Assembly (NCBI GenBank): GCA_018343915.1
Contig: JABRWF010000007.1
Coordinates: forward strand, 496,001-560,000
Direction of reading: 5' to 3'
DNA from: Agroathelia rolfsii
Taxonomy: Eukaryota; Basidiomycota; Agaricomycetes; Amylocorticiales; Amylocorticiaceae
Length of the DNA stretch: 64,000 nt
This document shows positions 1 to 13,021 of this stretch, one piece after another. A program made the position numbers and the translations under genes. Positions within the stretch are counted from its first letter, which is position 1, and each line of letters opens with the position of its first letter. The notes under the pieces are model-generated. The model was given only the letters and a program-made list of their open reading frames with translations. It made no database searches and had not been told where the DNA came from.

Positions 1-186
1 ACCTAATCAGAGTAGTCTTCGAACACCATCCAGTATACATTATCCTTCCTCCATAACCGTATACCAGTAGTTAAGCAGAACATACATGAATAAATAAGTA
101 GCTAAAGCATTGAAAGATCCAAAACAGAATATGATATGCAAACACTAAGAGAAGATCCAATGATGTACGGAATAAACTGATACAAT

Positions 187-3053
187 TTAAGGTTCCCTGA
201 GTTGCGAGCCTGAGGCCTGCTCCCATGAGCTACTATCCCCGGATTCTCCAGTGGAGCCTTCTTCGGGGCTATCAGACTCGCTATGGGAGGAATGTCCAGC
301 GTGAGGCTCGTCGGGCTCGTCTCTGTACCTCTGGCTCGTAGCGGTGTCAGGTTCGTCATCCTCGAGGAATCCCTCGTGGAACCCAAGCCCGCCGGGCGAT
401 CTATCCTGTGGTCTCCCACCCGCCAGACGTGTCTCTTCATCGGCATCCTCATCATCTTCGTCATCGTCAGGCCCGAACGCCTCATAAAGTGTCTTAGATT
501 GTGCCACACCTCCGCGCAAGCCCGACATGACCATTCCACCCTCCTCACCGAGGGGAGAGTACTTTGACCGAAGCCTGGCGCGTCTCCTGCGCCAGAAGAA
601 GATCGCGGCGCCCAAGCCGAACAAGATCACCGCACCAGCAGCGGCGAAGAACCATTTCTTGTTATTGGTCAGGTTGTTCATGTCCGAGAACCAACCCTCG
701 TCGGGCGTTGGCGTAGCGCTCGCAGAAGGTTGTGCGACATCTTCGTGGCCAGTCGGGAACGCGGGTCCATCTGATTGGCCGGGAGCGTGGCCGTGGTCAG
801 AAGGCAGGAAGTCAGTGGGTTTGGGGTGCGCTTTAGTAGCGCTTCCGGAGGCGGATGGCGAGTCGACTTTGGGTGGTGGTGGAAGAAGGGTATCGAAGAG
901 GGTAAGTTCGTATGGCTTGGCTTGTGAAGCATCAATGGTGGTGCCCCAGAACTTGACCCGCCAACCGAGAAAGTGACCTATTTGCGTGGCACTAGCTTGG
1001 TCTGCGACCCGAATCGTCCAATCTCCAACAGGGTCTTCTCCCCTACACATTTTGTTAAGCGTTGAACTTGTTGTAAAAGATGATGGACTCACCAATGTTT
1101 CACGCTCATGAAAGTCCATCCCGGGTAGCCCGACTTTGCGGCGTCAGATCTACGAGAGGCGCCAAGAACACTTTTGATGCCGTGTGGACTGGTGATATCA
1201 ACCTCAACATCCCCTCGTCGTGTATGGCTGATCCAGACAGTAACCGTGATATGTTCCAGAGATTCGAAGTTTGCCGACTCCAACATATCTTTGGTGATCG
1301 AAATGGTGTTCGTTAGACCACCTGCAGGGATGAATTCGCCACCATCCATGTTCTCCAGGAGATCCATGGTACCGTTATTGATCTGCACAGTTGGACTCTC
1401 AAACCAGGCTTGTGGCTTCACGACTGTCCAGTCTTGCGCTGCCTTGACATATTCGTACGCGTTTAGAACACCGAAGCCATACTTGTAGCTGTATTTGCGG
1501 CCGTTGGCGATGTCCTCCCAGTCAGAATCATCAGGGTTGATCATTTGGGCGCTTTGAACGCATAAATATTGAATATCTCGCCAGGTGAGATCAGGGCTAG
1601 CGACATCTCAGATGATAGCTCGAAATATTATGATGGGGCCAACATACCGTACTTCCAGGGCAAGAGCAAAAACTCCGACGGCATTTGGCGCAGCAGCCGA
1701 AGTACCGCCGTGCGTTTTTGAGCACTGGTCTTCTCCGACATCCGTCGTAACCTATCAATTACAGATGAGAATGGAGTTTATCACGAAGAAGTGTCAAACT
1801 GACGATATGTTGTCCACTACCGGAGCTGTAAGCTACCACCATATTGGCAGCACATGCTTCCGAATAATAAGGCCTGAGGCCTTTGTAGTCAACTGCAGCA
1901 ACTGTAACAGAGTATATACTGTTCGTGTATCCATCAAAGTTGCATTGGTCTCCATTATGGGCACCATTGCCACTCGCAAAGACATAGATAGAGCCTTTGC
2001 CAGCACGACCATTCTCTACTCCATTAACGACGGCTTTCGAGATCAGGTAACTGGGCCCTTCCATGGATTTACCATCATCCGGAGGGCCCCAGCTACAGCT
2101 GTAGATTGAGGTGCTTTGGTATGCGTAATTAAGGGCTGCAGCCTCGTCCACGTCAGATATAGGGCCAGATAGAATCCGCACGCCAGCGATTTTAGACCCG
2201 TAGGCAAGTCCAACACCGCAAACGTTATTTTTAGCTGCACCAATTTGACCAGCGCATCGAGTTCCATGATGATCATCGCTGAGACTGGGGGTAGGCAAGT
2301 CACGGTGGTCGTTGAAATCGTATGAGCTCAGGGCATCCTGTTGGGTATAAATGAGCAAAAGGGCGTATATGCTTCTGAACGAATTCGACGGACAAAATTA
2401 TCTGCGAGGTCACGACTGGTATAATCGAGACCGTCGTCTACGAGGGTGGAAATGACGCCTTGTCCAGTGATACCCATCTCCCATACAGGCACAGGGTTCA
2501 TCATATGTTGGGGATATTCGTCGTTTACGATGTGCCATTGTTCAGTGAACAGGGGATCTACGAAGCCCAAACGCGTAGCGACGCTCTGTGATGTTGCGTT
2601 ATTTTGGTCGTCTTGTGCAAAAGGTGGTGGAGGCGCTCTATGAAGAAGGCTGTCATCGCGTTTAACACGCTGTCTGAGGTCTTGTCGGGAGAGATATTTT
2701 ACTCCAGATGCGACACGCCGTGCATTCTCGGCTTCAGGTGAACGGATGGAAGCGTGTGATGCGGCTCGAGCCTTGATGCCTTCATGTCGCAACAAGATAG
2801 GATCGGAGTATGATCCTCTCGTAGTAAGGATAGGCTGCGAGCGCTCAGAGCGAACAAGCCAAGTGTTGGGTAGCTCTCCTGCTCGCCCGACATGTTCAAC
2901 ACCTAAAGACCGCGCAGCTTCGTCCAGCGATACACCGGCGGTGGGGTCGAGTTCAATTACGTAGTAGTCGTAGGCGTCGTGATCCCGCTTTGAAGGCTTG
3001 GCCAACGCTAAAGCACATGTTAGCAGGGTTAGCAGAGACTGCCGGAGTCGCAT
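187..3053 (-). CDS. KEX2: Kexin-type proprotein convertase (KEX2), multi-exon
   Basis: Calcium-dependent subtilisin-family endoprotease of the late Golgi that cleaves secretory proproteins after dibasic sites. The start at 3053 gives a hydrophobic signal peptide (MRLRQSLLTLLTCALALA); the in-frame sequence further upstream has no ATG. A prodomain with dibasic sites follows. The catalytic triad is visible: Asp in LVDDGLDY (about 2440), His in SDDHHGTRCAG (about 2270) and Ser in THGGTSAAAPNA (about 1680-1712). A P-domain spans about 1000-1500 (SYKYGFGVLNAYEYVKAA onward). It is followed by a Ser/Pro-rich linker, one membrane segment (WFFAAAGAVILFGLGAAIFFW, about 590-650) and an acidic cytosolic tail ending SQLREP. 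This is the full kexin order. The first intron joins LADNF to DALSSYDFNDH. Introns near 1760, 1600 and 1070 are short. Seen: motifs and order. Family knowledge: substrate specificity and location. Confidence 0.95.
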
Positions 3054-3315
3054 CCTGGTCTGGCGCAGAGAGAAGAAAGTCACTGGCACTGGCGGTTGTG
3101 TCACCGTTGTGTGCTAGTGATCTGGAGGGTGGCTGTGTTTGCTTCCGAAATATTATGTAATCGGATCATAGAATTCACGTTCCGAATCACTCGAGTTGAT
3201 TGCTCCTTTGTCTGTTGCTCATACCTGGCACAACTACTGGTACTAGTATGACTCCGTCAGACACTACCCCTGAAGGTCTACAAAAATAGTTGTAAACCCC
3301 TCGACAAATTCAGAA

Positions 3316-4995
3316 ATGCAACAAGCTAGTCACGCACTTGACATAGTAGGAATTATACTTGATGAGGCCAAGACAGATTTTCTGCAGTCCAGACTCGGAA
3401 ACGTATTGTCCACTACCACCGATCGCATTCTGAGAAAGATTCTTGCCGAAATATTTCATTAAATCTTCCCCAAACTGTCTAGCTACCCAAAAGTATTCGA
3501 GCTACAGTTCCGTTAATGCTTCATGCGGAAAAAAACCCCATCTGGGGCTTCCTGACATATGCATTGTTTGTCACATTGGCGTAATGTTGCACTCTCAACA
3601 CATTCCCTTTGGACAGATGCATCCATAGAAATGTTGCTGGCGTGTGAATGCTCCTGAATCGTTCAGCCAAGATGCCAAGGGTGCTAGATATCTCCTTTTT
3701 TGTGTTTCCAGATAAGATTAATCGTCGCATTGGGTACATGCAACTCTTATTCAAACACCTCTCAAGAGCAAGACAACGTTCCCTCCTTCGCAATATCTCT
3801 AAACTACCTTTCGAGCGTCTGCCATGCGTGTCCTGATCTAGCGAAACTTGCCATTTACGCGGTCAAATTGAGAAACGAACTTATATTCCTTACTCAGCTT
3901 CGCTTAGCTCGCACCTCGATTAATAAGCCCCACGTTATTGAAAACTCCTGGTTTGGACCGTGTTTCCTACTGGGCCAGTACCTGGATGAGTAAATACAAA
4001 GCTGCGGTACCTGGACACGCTATTAGAACGCTATTGTAGGTGTTCACACTCAATCTCCTGCGCACAAAAAGGTCACTGAGACGGTCAGGTACCGCTTTGA
4101 ATGATTTTAACGCAGGTGTCTATGGAACTGTTAGTGGCTCGATAGGTAATATATCTATATCTTCCCCCAAGCCAAGCTAATACTCGCAATTGGTGATATG
4201 ATTAGTAGCTCTTGTTCTTACGATTGATACCACAACTTATACTATCCTCAATAGCTTTCGTAGTTTCCGTAATAGGCATCCTAGCAAGCGTCAACATCCT
4301 CCATTTCGAGTACCAGATCCAAGTTGTATGGCATACAAGGGTAGATCCACTTGGAAGAATTAAGGTAACCTAAGTTCGCATAAATTTGTGGTCTTTGATA
4401 CTTTGTTTGATCGAGGTCCATCCCGTTTAAAAACTTTATTCCACAGATCAACCCGAATACACTATTTGGATCTGCTTACTAGTGGTGAGCTATTCGCCAG
4501 AGTACCGAGTATTAGGAAACTTGGCTTTCAATCAATGGTTGCTATTACTCATGCTTTCAATGCTCTGATGTCTCTGCAAGACGTCTGTGATCAGGATGCG
4601 AGCTATATATACGTTAACGCTGGCCTATTTGGCGCCATAAAAGTCGATGCTATCGTTCTGTCTGCGATATTCTTGCCCAAGCTTTCCACCCTCGCCGTAT
4701 CTGAAGACGATTTTCCAGAACTATAACAATCATTGGATAGTCATTGATGACGGATTTTCAATCACAAATGATCTCGATGATCCTAATGACGATCTTAGAT
4801 AGATCCATCTTAAGCGCTTATAAAAATATCCGGAAAGTTTACAAAAGTCATGCGCAGAAACCAATTATTAATCAGCACATCGCCAATCCAAAGTCACTGC
4901 TTCGTATGCGGTGAGTGTTTTCAGCGCATTTCGAGATTTTTAGAAACGATGTATTGGTAGCTCCAGGTTTTCTACTCGGCCCAAGACATGAGTAG
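3316..4995 (+). pseudogene. Decayed F-box-like gene, relic of the 8.6-12.7 kb family
   Basis: No intact frame remains, but fragments on the plus strand follow the order of the intact F-box-like protein at 10656-12727. About 3316-3465 gives a start-like segment ending RILRKILAEIFH, matching the F-box core PREILIEIF. About 3575-3610 gives HWRNVALSTHSLW, matching YWRAIALSAPLLW. About 3655-3760 gives LNRSAKMPRVLDISF, matching LSRSGNIPMVLDVS. About 3815-3920 gives CHACPDLAKLAIYAV and LTQLRLARTSINKP, matching the LRR-like part. At 4388-4726 an open stretch (RVPSIRKLGFQS ... LPKLSTLAVSEDDF) matches the second exon. About 4920-4990 gives FRNDVLVAPGFLLGPRHE, matching the C-terminus. The pieces lie in different frames with stops between them. 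The relic is on the opposite strand to its relatives and separated from them by GID5. Confidence 0.75.
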
Positions 4996-5215
4996 AATTG
5001 TAGCCTTGATCTTGATTGATTGTAGGACTCTTTGCTGAATTGAGTAGTTGTACTAGTGCATGGATATGGCACACCATTATACTTATGCAATCATTGTCAG
5101 CTATATTTTCTCTTTAGATTCATTTTTCAAGCCTTGGATTTCAGCTAGGCAAAAGGGCTGGACCTAGCGGGTTCTTATAGAGCGCAGAGGTTGGGTTTAA
5201 CCTAATATCGTCGGC

Positions 5216-8036
5216 TTAGACAGACCCTCCCAAGCGCTCCTGCACATCCAGCCAGTGCAAGACCTCACGAGCCATACCCCGCACCTCCCTTGCCTCCCCT
5301 TGGGTATCTACCATCATACCACCGCCGATGCCGCCAGCAGAAACAGGGGCAGCACTGTTGCCGCCGCCAGGACTCAGCGAGACAATATCGACGCTCCAGT
5401 CTCGGATGTACCGCAAGGCTTTGACAACGCCACCATCGCGGAGCACAATCCTCCGGATATTGGAATGGCGGAACAGCTGCACAACACATGCAATTGCAGG
5501 TCTTCTGAGTCTCACAAACGAGGAGGCGAGGCATCGTTCTAGACACGGTATGATTGCGGGGTAGGTGACAATGGCATGTAAATGGTTTTCGTCGCCATTG
5601 CATAGGTTTGCCAGAGCATATGCAGCCTGTTATCAGAGTTCAGGTGTCGGAGTGGTGTGAGCAGTATTATATACATACCTGGATCATGACGTCTTCGTCT
5701 CTTTGAAGTGCGGTGGATAAAAGGCCGAGAAGCCTGTCCGCCCCCAGTTTATTGAACGCCAAATTGATGCCTTGCTCCGAATTCACAAAGTTGCGAAGCA
5801 TGTGCCATGCCTGTTCTTGCATGCCAGCATCGGGATCTTGAAGCAGTCTGTAAAAAATAATCGAGTCAGATGAAGATCATTTTAAAGAGCTACATGAAGC
5901 TCACTCACTGCGTAAATCGTTCCCAGGTAAGCAATTCCATTATTCTGGCCTTCTCCTCTTCCGAATCTGAATGGCTCAAAAGGTTCTTCATAGCCCATAG
6001 CGCATTCAACTGTAGAGATGGATCGCCAGAATTGAACAAGTCTATAATTCTCTTTTCTGCACCCTTGTCCAAGTATTTCTGCGGATAGTTGGTACTAATC
6101 GCATGTGTGCACCAAGTTGGAAATACTACGTACCGATCTCAGAGGAGAAAATCCGTTAAAGAGATTACATACTGCCATCAATGCGGCATTCGTCACTCTG
6201 TGGTCCTCGTCAATATTCATGAATACCTCTTCAAACATGATCATCCCGACATCACTGTCGGCAATGTTGGTGCGCATAAGTTCGGTGGATCGGCTGAGCG
6301 ACCGAAGGCACTGGCAGGCTGCATATCGTACACCGACGTGTTTATGCCTGAGACATACTTGGACCACCGGCAGCAAGATGAGCTTATCTGCTACGGCGCG
6401 CTGCATAGCGCCATCGTGGACGCAAAGGGCGGCAATAGTGGTGAGAGCGGCCTAATCTACACTGTAAGAATGTATTGTTCGGAGTGGGCTGTGGTGTTTT
6501 ACATACCTCACGCAGACGGGATTTGACTTCCGGCTCGGCCTCATCCCACTCTGGGCTCACGTTCTCAACCGGCGTCAACTGCTTTACAATATCTGCCAGC
6601 TTTTCCAGGGCACCCTGCTCAAAGGCAGTATGCGAGAAATCTATGTCATCGATGGTTAATTGATCTAAAAGATGCCTCAGTTGGTGCGCTTTCCATTATC
6701 GAAATGGAAATAAATAGCTTACGCAAAATGAAACAAGATTTTGTTTTTAGCTGGTCGGGAGTGTTAGGTGATGATATCAGTCGACAGAGGGTTGTTAGCG
6801 TTGTAGCTTTCCATGGAGAGTCGCCATGGATTGGAAACGCATGGACGATAGGAGTGGGGGCGCGTACTATGTTTGTTACACTATATTTTGTACTTAGATA
6901 GATTGAAGAGGTACGATAGATTGAGCATACCATAGACATGCAGCTACCTGAACGTCAACAGATGGTGACCTTACAAAGGAAAGTATTTGCGGAACAATGG
7001 CGGGATGAGCTGCACATCATTCGTCTTAATCACTGCACGATTTGATAGAAAGAAATACTTACTGTCTGATGCCTTGAAGACAGCGGCTACACGCCCATTG
7101 TCTTTGGACAGTGTCGCTATAGCAGATAATACTGCCTCTTGAATCTGCGTCATAACGTAAAAAGTCAAAATCATGCCACAAAAAGAGGAAATGCCTACTT
7201 TCGGATCGCGGTCGCCCAATAGCTCAATGAGATTGCGTATGACCCAACCACCGAGCCTTGATGGTGCGTTTGAATTACTTCTCTCTGGCAGCTCCCACCC
7301 CCGTTTCCCTTTCGCATCTTTCTGACGGTCTGAGGGAGGGAGCCATGCTGTGACCGCATTACGCTGGTGCTCATCTTTCACAGCTAATGCTAGAAGCTGG
7401 GCAATCGGAAGGGTTGTCTGAGCGGCTGCATCAACGAGTAAAGGTAAATATGCGTCAAGTGAGCTTGGCTGAGTAGATGAGGATTGTTAGATGGTCCCCT
7501 AATCTAAGCAAAAGTGTGACGTACTTCAAAGAATATATCCAGAGCGTTCTTGGCAGGAAGACGGAGCTGAGTATGTTCATGCGGCAAGCCCCATTGAGGC
7601 GGTCCGTATACATCAGCAAGAGCACCCGCTACTGTCTTTAATGCACGACCAAACGCAGCCTTGACAGACGCCTTTTCAAAAGATGAAAAGCTCCCCACGG
7701 CCTGCAGCAGCGCTGATACAGCATCGTATTCCAGTAGACCCTGGAGTGACTCAGACGGCCCATAAGAGAGAGAAGAGATAATGTGCGCTGCTTCGGTCCT
7801 GATATCATCCTGGGATCCGCGGGGCTCCGATTCGATGTTGGGAGGACGTGTTAAGCATTGGATCAACCTGAGACGCTGGTATATGCTTTGATTGCACTGG
7901 TGCATCTAACAGAGGGGCTCACTGACCCTTGCATGAATACCTCATCTTGAGAGAGTTCCAACTTTTTCATTGGATTGCCGATGACTGCATTCTTGATTTG
8001 CTTGAGTCTTGCGAACGTGAGCTGCTCGATGGCCAT
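5216..8036 (-). CDS. GID5: Armadillo-repeat protein ARMC8/GID5 (Vid28), GID/CTLH E3 ligase subunit
   Basis: A scaffold of armadillo repeats which, in the GID/CTLH ubiquitin ligase, holds the substrate receptor Gid4 against the catalytic core. The ATG at 8036 gives MAIEQLTFARLKQIKNAVIGN, and IKNAVIGN is characteristic of ARMC8 N-termini. A central exon (6095-6406) reads VGVRYAACQCLRSLSRST, then a segment resembling the ARMC8 'SMLCNLLLEFSP' region (AVCNLFNGFSPLR). Other exons are at about 7860-8036, 7504-7855, 6971-7380, 6384-6578, 5640-5840 and 5216-5600; the last ends VQERLGGSV. The C-terminal exon carries a Gly/Ala-rich insert between helices. The family match rests on remembered ARMC8 segments, so other ARM proteins are not fully excluded. 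Internal exon borders were not all resolved. The gene sits between F-box-like copies, which are also ubiquitin-ligase-type proteins; I take the adjacency to be chance. Confidence 0.85.
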
Positions 8037-8589
8037 GACGACACCGACGACGACCACAAGGGTGTGTTCCAAGTTTACTATTTACTTCCGTTATGCAGTC
8101 ACTTGTGTTAATAATCACAATTCATAACGGACTTGCCCCTCTTGCCCATTTCTCTCTCAGTCAAACTTCACAGAATCACAAACAAACATGAAACCAGATT
8201 ACTCCAAAACAAATGGTTATTTGCATATAAACTTTGTCATGTATTCCACACTAACGAACCGCCAGAATCGTGATAATGACCGATTAAGGGGAGATACGGA
8301 GGAACAGTCTATGCGTGCACCAATTCAATCTCCTGCGAGGTCCTCCCAATGACAACCCTTCAGCCATACCAGAGGTGCAAGCTGACGAGCAAATAACATC
8401 GGGAGGGTTGATAAAGTCTGAGGAAACTTGCGACGGAAAATCGAGCATCAAAATATGGTTCGGCTTTAGGGCAGGTTCAATGAGGGGGTCATCGCTACGC
8501 TTAGGTTTTCTGCCGTCTACCATGTCCATTTCAATAAGCAACAATAGTGTGCTAGGACTAATAACATAGTATACCTAGTCAATCTAGTA
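8037..8589. other. Intergenic: GID5 upstream region with one doubtful 86-codon frame
   Basis: Between the GID5 start and the end of the frameshifted F-box copy. A minus-strand frame at 8284-8544 starts MLLIEMDMVDGRKPKRSD and has a fairly protein-like composition. It has no recognisable motif, and I could not link it by splicing to GID5 or to the F-box genes. It may be a small gene, a leftover exon or chance. No promoter motif stands out. Confidence 0.3.
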
Positions 8590-10528
8590 ATGAATCTTTT
8601 ACTGCATCGAGATCAAGTATACAACATCTCGGATCCAGCAGAAAACCCACTTCGGGCCCTGCAAGATCTTTACGTGTCAAGATAACACCACGCGATCGCC
8701 GAAAACTCCGCATACTCTTGAAACGCCTCTTGCACCACGTATGGTGAGATTCCCAAATTGAACCAAGCAGAACGTAATTCGACCAAGAGCTTCTCCTCTG
8801 TACAACCTTTTCGTGCTTCCAGGCAACGCTTTAGGTGGCAAATACTATTATGTCCAACCCCTATCGCTCCCAGAATTTATCAGAGCGACCGGAGGGCCAG
8901 AGATCAAGAAAGTCTACTATTCACTCTGACATTACTGCCAGCGACTGTGGCTACAGCGTTCACAGCACTGTCACTCCATTGGGCGTCAGGGCGCTCAATG
9001 CATTGATGACCTTAGGTTCCGTCCGAAGACATAGTGTCCTAACTTCTGGCATCCTGGAAAATAGCCGACGCCACCATTCCATAGTTGGCGATTGTGACTT
9101 TGAGAAATGGCTTTCGAAACTAGTCAAATGAGACAAGTCTTGAGCAGTAGCATATCAAAGATTGCAGGTATTTGGTTGTTATTGCCAGCCAGATGTAGAT
9201 TTTCATCAAACATGATGAAAACAAGAGCACCTAAGTAGATGTGTCAGTTTACATGGATCAAGTGGTTGGCACTAGCATCACCTTTCGAGCCGCTGGAAGA
9301 CCCACAAAAGCCTGCGCCCAATCCGTTGACAAAAATTCCTAATTACCCTAGAGGTTTACCGGTCCTTTGGAGAAAATGAGAAAAAGCCTGTGCAAGCATC
9401 TCTACGCTATGTAAACCTGCATCAACATGATGGAGGTTAAACCAGACATTGGCCTCGGAGGATAACGCAAGTTGATTCAGAAGTCTGTAGATGATACAGG
9501 GCCGGTCAAATGTTGCTCGGGCCAAGCGGAGGTGGAACAAGGGTATCAACTCGCTCCGAACCAATGACGTGTCGTTGAGCTCGTCTTCCCATTCAACAGA
9601 ATATATCGTCAGTTCTTCAAGCTCGGGGCATGCGGCCAAAATAGTGAACAGGGAACACAAAGACAGTGGATCGTTGAAGTTTTCCATAAGTGTAAGAGTA
9701 TGAATCTTTCGAAAAGGCCGCACGTCCATTCGATGGATATTGTGCTGAGAAATATGTGCCGGAGCCTCGGAAAACGATCTTTGTTAATTAGGTTAGGTGG
9801 CATCCACTTTGTATCTGTTGTCATGAGATCTTCTGCTTCTGGTACAGAACTGGCGCTAATGTGAAGATGCTCGAGGCTCGGAGACTTGTTTTGTAGAGCA
9901 CAAATGAAATTCCGTGTGCCTTGCACGCTTGCTTCGTCGCCCTCGTCCAGTAAAAAACCAAGGTCCAAGTAGAGACCCCTCGCTCTTGGAAGCTGATCGA
10001 GAAGTAGTTGAAAATATTCATTTGTTTGTGAACATCTTGTAGGAAATGTAATATCTAGGACTATCGGAATGTTGCCGGAGCGACTGATACATTCGCAGGG
10101 CGTTAAGGTTTCTGGGAATGTATCTGATCCAAAGCGAGGGAGTCGAGAGTGCGACAGCACGCCAAAGCTGACAAACGTGAGATAATATAATCGCTACAAG
10201 CTTGAGCAGGTTGTAAGGGTATGAACCGGCCACCTGGAAACAATTCGAAGTTCTTGGGGTAGCTAAAAGAAATATTTCGGACAATATCTCCCGTGGGATG
10301 CGACATCATGTTTCTAGAGTAGAGATTCGTTCTTAATCCGTCGAGCATGATTACGCTTGTATCGATTGTAGCCCTGATGGATTCTGTGTATGCGCTTGGG
10401 TTGATCTGTAAAACAGCACGGGTCTTACTCAGAACTCCAAGCCAGCATCGATGAGTCTTGTTTAGGGATTTATCGCAGGTTGTAGCTCGGGCGACGTGTT
10501 TCGTGAAGTCATAGTAGTAGGTTGTCAC
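8590..10528 (-). pseudogene. F-box-like/LRR-like gene, frameshifted tandem copy
   Basis: Nearest relative of the intact gene at 10656-12727, in the same orientation just downstream. Similarity covers its whole length. The N-terminal part ends SRNMMSHP at about 10310; then an 11-base deletion relative to the intact copy shifts the frame before RIPREILSEIFLLATPRTS. A second shift of two bases (about 10090-10100) falls between LNALRMYQS and SRSGNIPIVLDI. A third falls near 9740, between IEWTCGLF and RKIHTLTLMENFNDPLSL. The donor-like CGAAAGGTGAT of the family intron is kept near 9280. The second-exon region (8590-9240) is recognisable by DNA similarity (for example 8590-8660 against 10660-10730) but has no long open frame. 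This is a clear case of a duplicate decaying beside an intact copy. Confidence 0.85.
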
Positions 10529-10655
10529 TGTCAGTGCTCATTACATGCATTCTGTAGGCCAACTTTTAGTGTCCGTATCACGCCAATACACGTAAACAAC
10601 GAAGCATCAATGAAGGATTTATTGACCTTGAGATGGATGTATCGAGTGTGTCTAC

Positions 10656-12727
10656 TCAAAGTAACAATGAATCTTTCACCTCATCAAGATCAAATTCGCA
10701 ACCCCACTGATATCTTGGGTCTAGCAGAAAATCCGTTTCTAATGTACGCTCTCGCACCGAAAATTCAGCATAACCTTCGAGCCCGTTTTTAACTGCACGC
10801 GGTGGCACTCTTTGAGTATGCCACTCGGAGTGTAGCTCTACTAGGAGCTTGTCCGCATAAGCAGCATTGTGTCTGCGTGTTACTAGAAAACGATTTAGAT
10901 GGAAAACAGCCCCAACCTCATTTACCGTCGCCGCTTGGATCGTAGAGTAGTCTAAGAGCCGGAGGCTACGAAATTCATCGTCCATTAGAGCAAGCTTGCT
11001 TAATCTGGTCAATGATGTTGAGAACGAAGAGCTAGTTGTGTCCGTCGTAACATCGGTGCTGATGAATTTATCGTCGATGTTTGTAGTATTATCGCACTGC
11101 TGAGCTTGACGTGGTATTAGGGCCTTCAAGGCATTGGAGACCTCGGGCTCCGTTCGAAGACCTAGTGACCTAATCTCTGGTGCCCTGGAGAATAGCTGGC
11201 TCCACCATTCTACAGATGGCGAAGTTATATCCGAAAAATGACATTCGAAATCGGTCAAATGAGATAAATCCTGGCAGAGTAACGCATCGAAAATCGAAAA
11301 TATCTGGTGATCGTGGATGAAATCAACTAGATCTCCCTGATCTGATGCGTTAGTAGTTAAAACAATGGCGCCTAGTAAAGTGAGTAAGCATATAAAGATG
11401 AAACAAGCTATATATAGCTGGCAGTTTTATCACCTTTCGAGCCGCTAACAGATGTATAAATGCCGGCATCAAATTCATCAAGAAGGATCCCTAATCGTGC
11501 CAGCGGTTTTCGGGTCCGTTTTAGAACGAGAGCGAACGCCTGTACCAGCATCTCTGTGGTATGTACATCTAAAGCGACAATATTGAGGTCTAACCAAACA
11601 TTGGCTTCGGGGGATAACTCAATCCGATTTAGGAGTTTCCCAGCAATGCTAGGTTGGTAGATCGTTATACGAGCCAAACGAAGGTGAGTCAGGTGTATCG
11701 GCTGATCATCAGTTGATGATATATCGTCAAGATCGTCTTCCCATTCGACCGAATGTATCGTGAGTTCTTTTAACTCAGGACATACGAATAGGATATTCAA
11801 AAGACAGCGGAGAGACAAAGGATCTTCGTAGATGTTGATAAGCGTGAGAGTATGAAGATTCCGGAAGAGGCCGCATCCCCACTGGATAGGTATTGAATGG
11901 AGAAATATGTGACGCAGGCTCGGAAAACGATTTTCATTCGTCAAGTCGGGCGGCATTACTTTCATCGTATCCAGCGCTGTAAAATCTTCCGCATAAGACA
12001 TTTCAAGAGCATAAATATGGAGATGCTCGAGGCTCGGCGGCATGTTTCGTAGGGCACGGAGGAAGGTCCATGTACCTTCTACGTCTGGTTCGTTGTCCTG
12101 ATTAAAAATGTAATCAAGATCCAAGTAAAGACCTCTTGCTCTGGGGATTTGATCGAATAATAATTGAACATATTCGTTTGGATACGAGTGATTGTTTGAA
12201 ACTGAAACATCCAATACCATTGGGATGTTACCAGAGCGACTGAGAAACACCCTCAGTGCGTCAACGGATTTGGGAGTATTCCTGACCCAAAGCAAGGGTG
12301 CTGAGAGCGCAATGGCACGCCAGTATCGGCAGACGTGGGATATAGTAATGGCCATAAAACCAATTGTGTCATTCACTTGCTTGAAATCGATCACGAAAGC
12401 ACAATTCGACGTCCTAGGGATCGCGAATAGGAATATTTCGATCAATATCTCTCGTGGGATGTGGTTTATGGGAGACGTCATGTTCCTAGAGTAGTAAATA
12501 TTGGTTCTCAGTTCGTTAAGCGCGGTTAGGGCCACATCAAGTGTAGTTAGGGTCGAATCGATAGTAGCTCTGGTTGCCTTCAGCGTTGACTCCGAAGAAG
12601 TACCAGTGATTGGGATGATCTCTAAAGCAGTGCGAGCCTTATCCAGAGATTTTAGACTGACATCGATGAATGTTGTTTCTTGGGCTGTCTCAAGCTGGAG
12701 CACTGGAGTCGTGTTTCGTGAAGTCAT
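10656..12727 (-). CDS. F-box-like protein with LRR-like C-terminal region (intact copy)
   Basis: Probable substrate-receptor-type F-box-like protein, about 669 residues from two exons: 12727-11434 and 11371-10656. The intron is GTGATA...CTAG, and the junction reads SGSKG then AIVLTTNASDQ. The N-terminal 80 residues look helical. An F-box-like core follows: HIPREILIEIFLFAIPRT, then ISHVCRYWRAIALSAPLLW. The rest is made of LRR-like units such as FPSLRHIFLHSIPIQWGCGL and CPELKELTIHSVEWEDDL. The second exon reads TDFECHFSDITSPSVEWW and ends EVKDSLLL. Known for the family: F-box domains bind Skp1 in SCF ubiquitin ligases, and these large Agaricomycete families mostly have unknown targets. Skp1 binding is inferred, not seen. 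It belongs with the decayed copies at 8590-10528 and 3316-4995. Confidence 0.85.
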
Positions 12728-13021
12728 AGTCGTTTAACGTGACTATCGTGAAACAACGTCTGCGGTCAGCTTCGGCCCGGGCCCGGGCCAGCTTGTAAAC
12801 TTGAACGATTTCTAATGCCTTGGGCACTGGTCCATTGACTACTTGGATAGTTGAGATTTGGTTAAGACAATCTTATAATGTCTCCACTTTTGCTACAGAA
12901 TGCCGTCGAGTCCATATAAGTCGTGCCCATGCTGGGCATCTGAAATAAAAATGACTCAACAGAGTGTAGCCGCTACAATTTCACGAAAAGTATCTATTCT
13001 CGCCGAAAACAGCCTTCAACC

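Noticed and set aside
10656..12727. Reading the intact F-box-like gene as two separate genes
   Set aside because: A clean GTGATA...CTAG intron joins both frames, and the decayed copies keep the same order.
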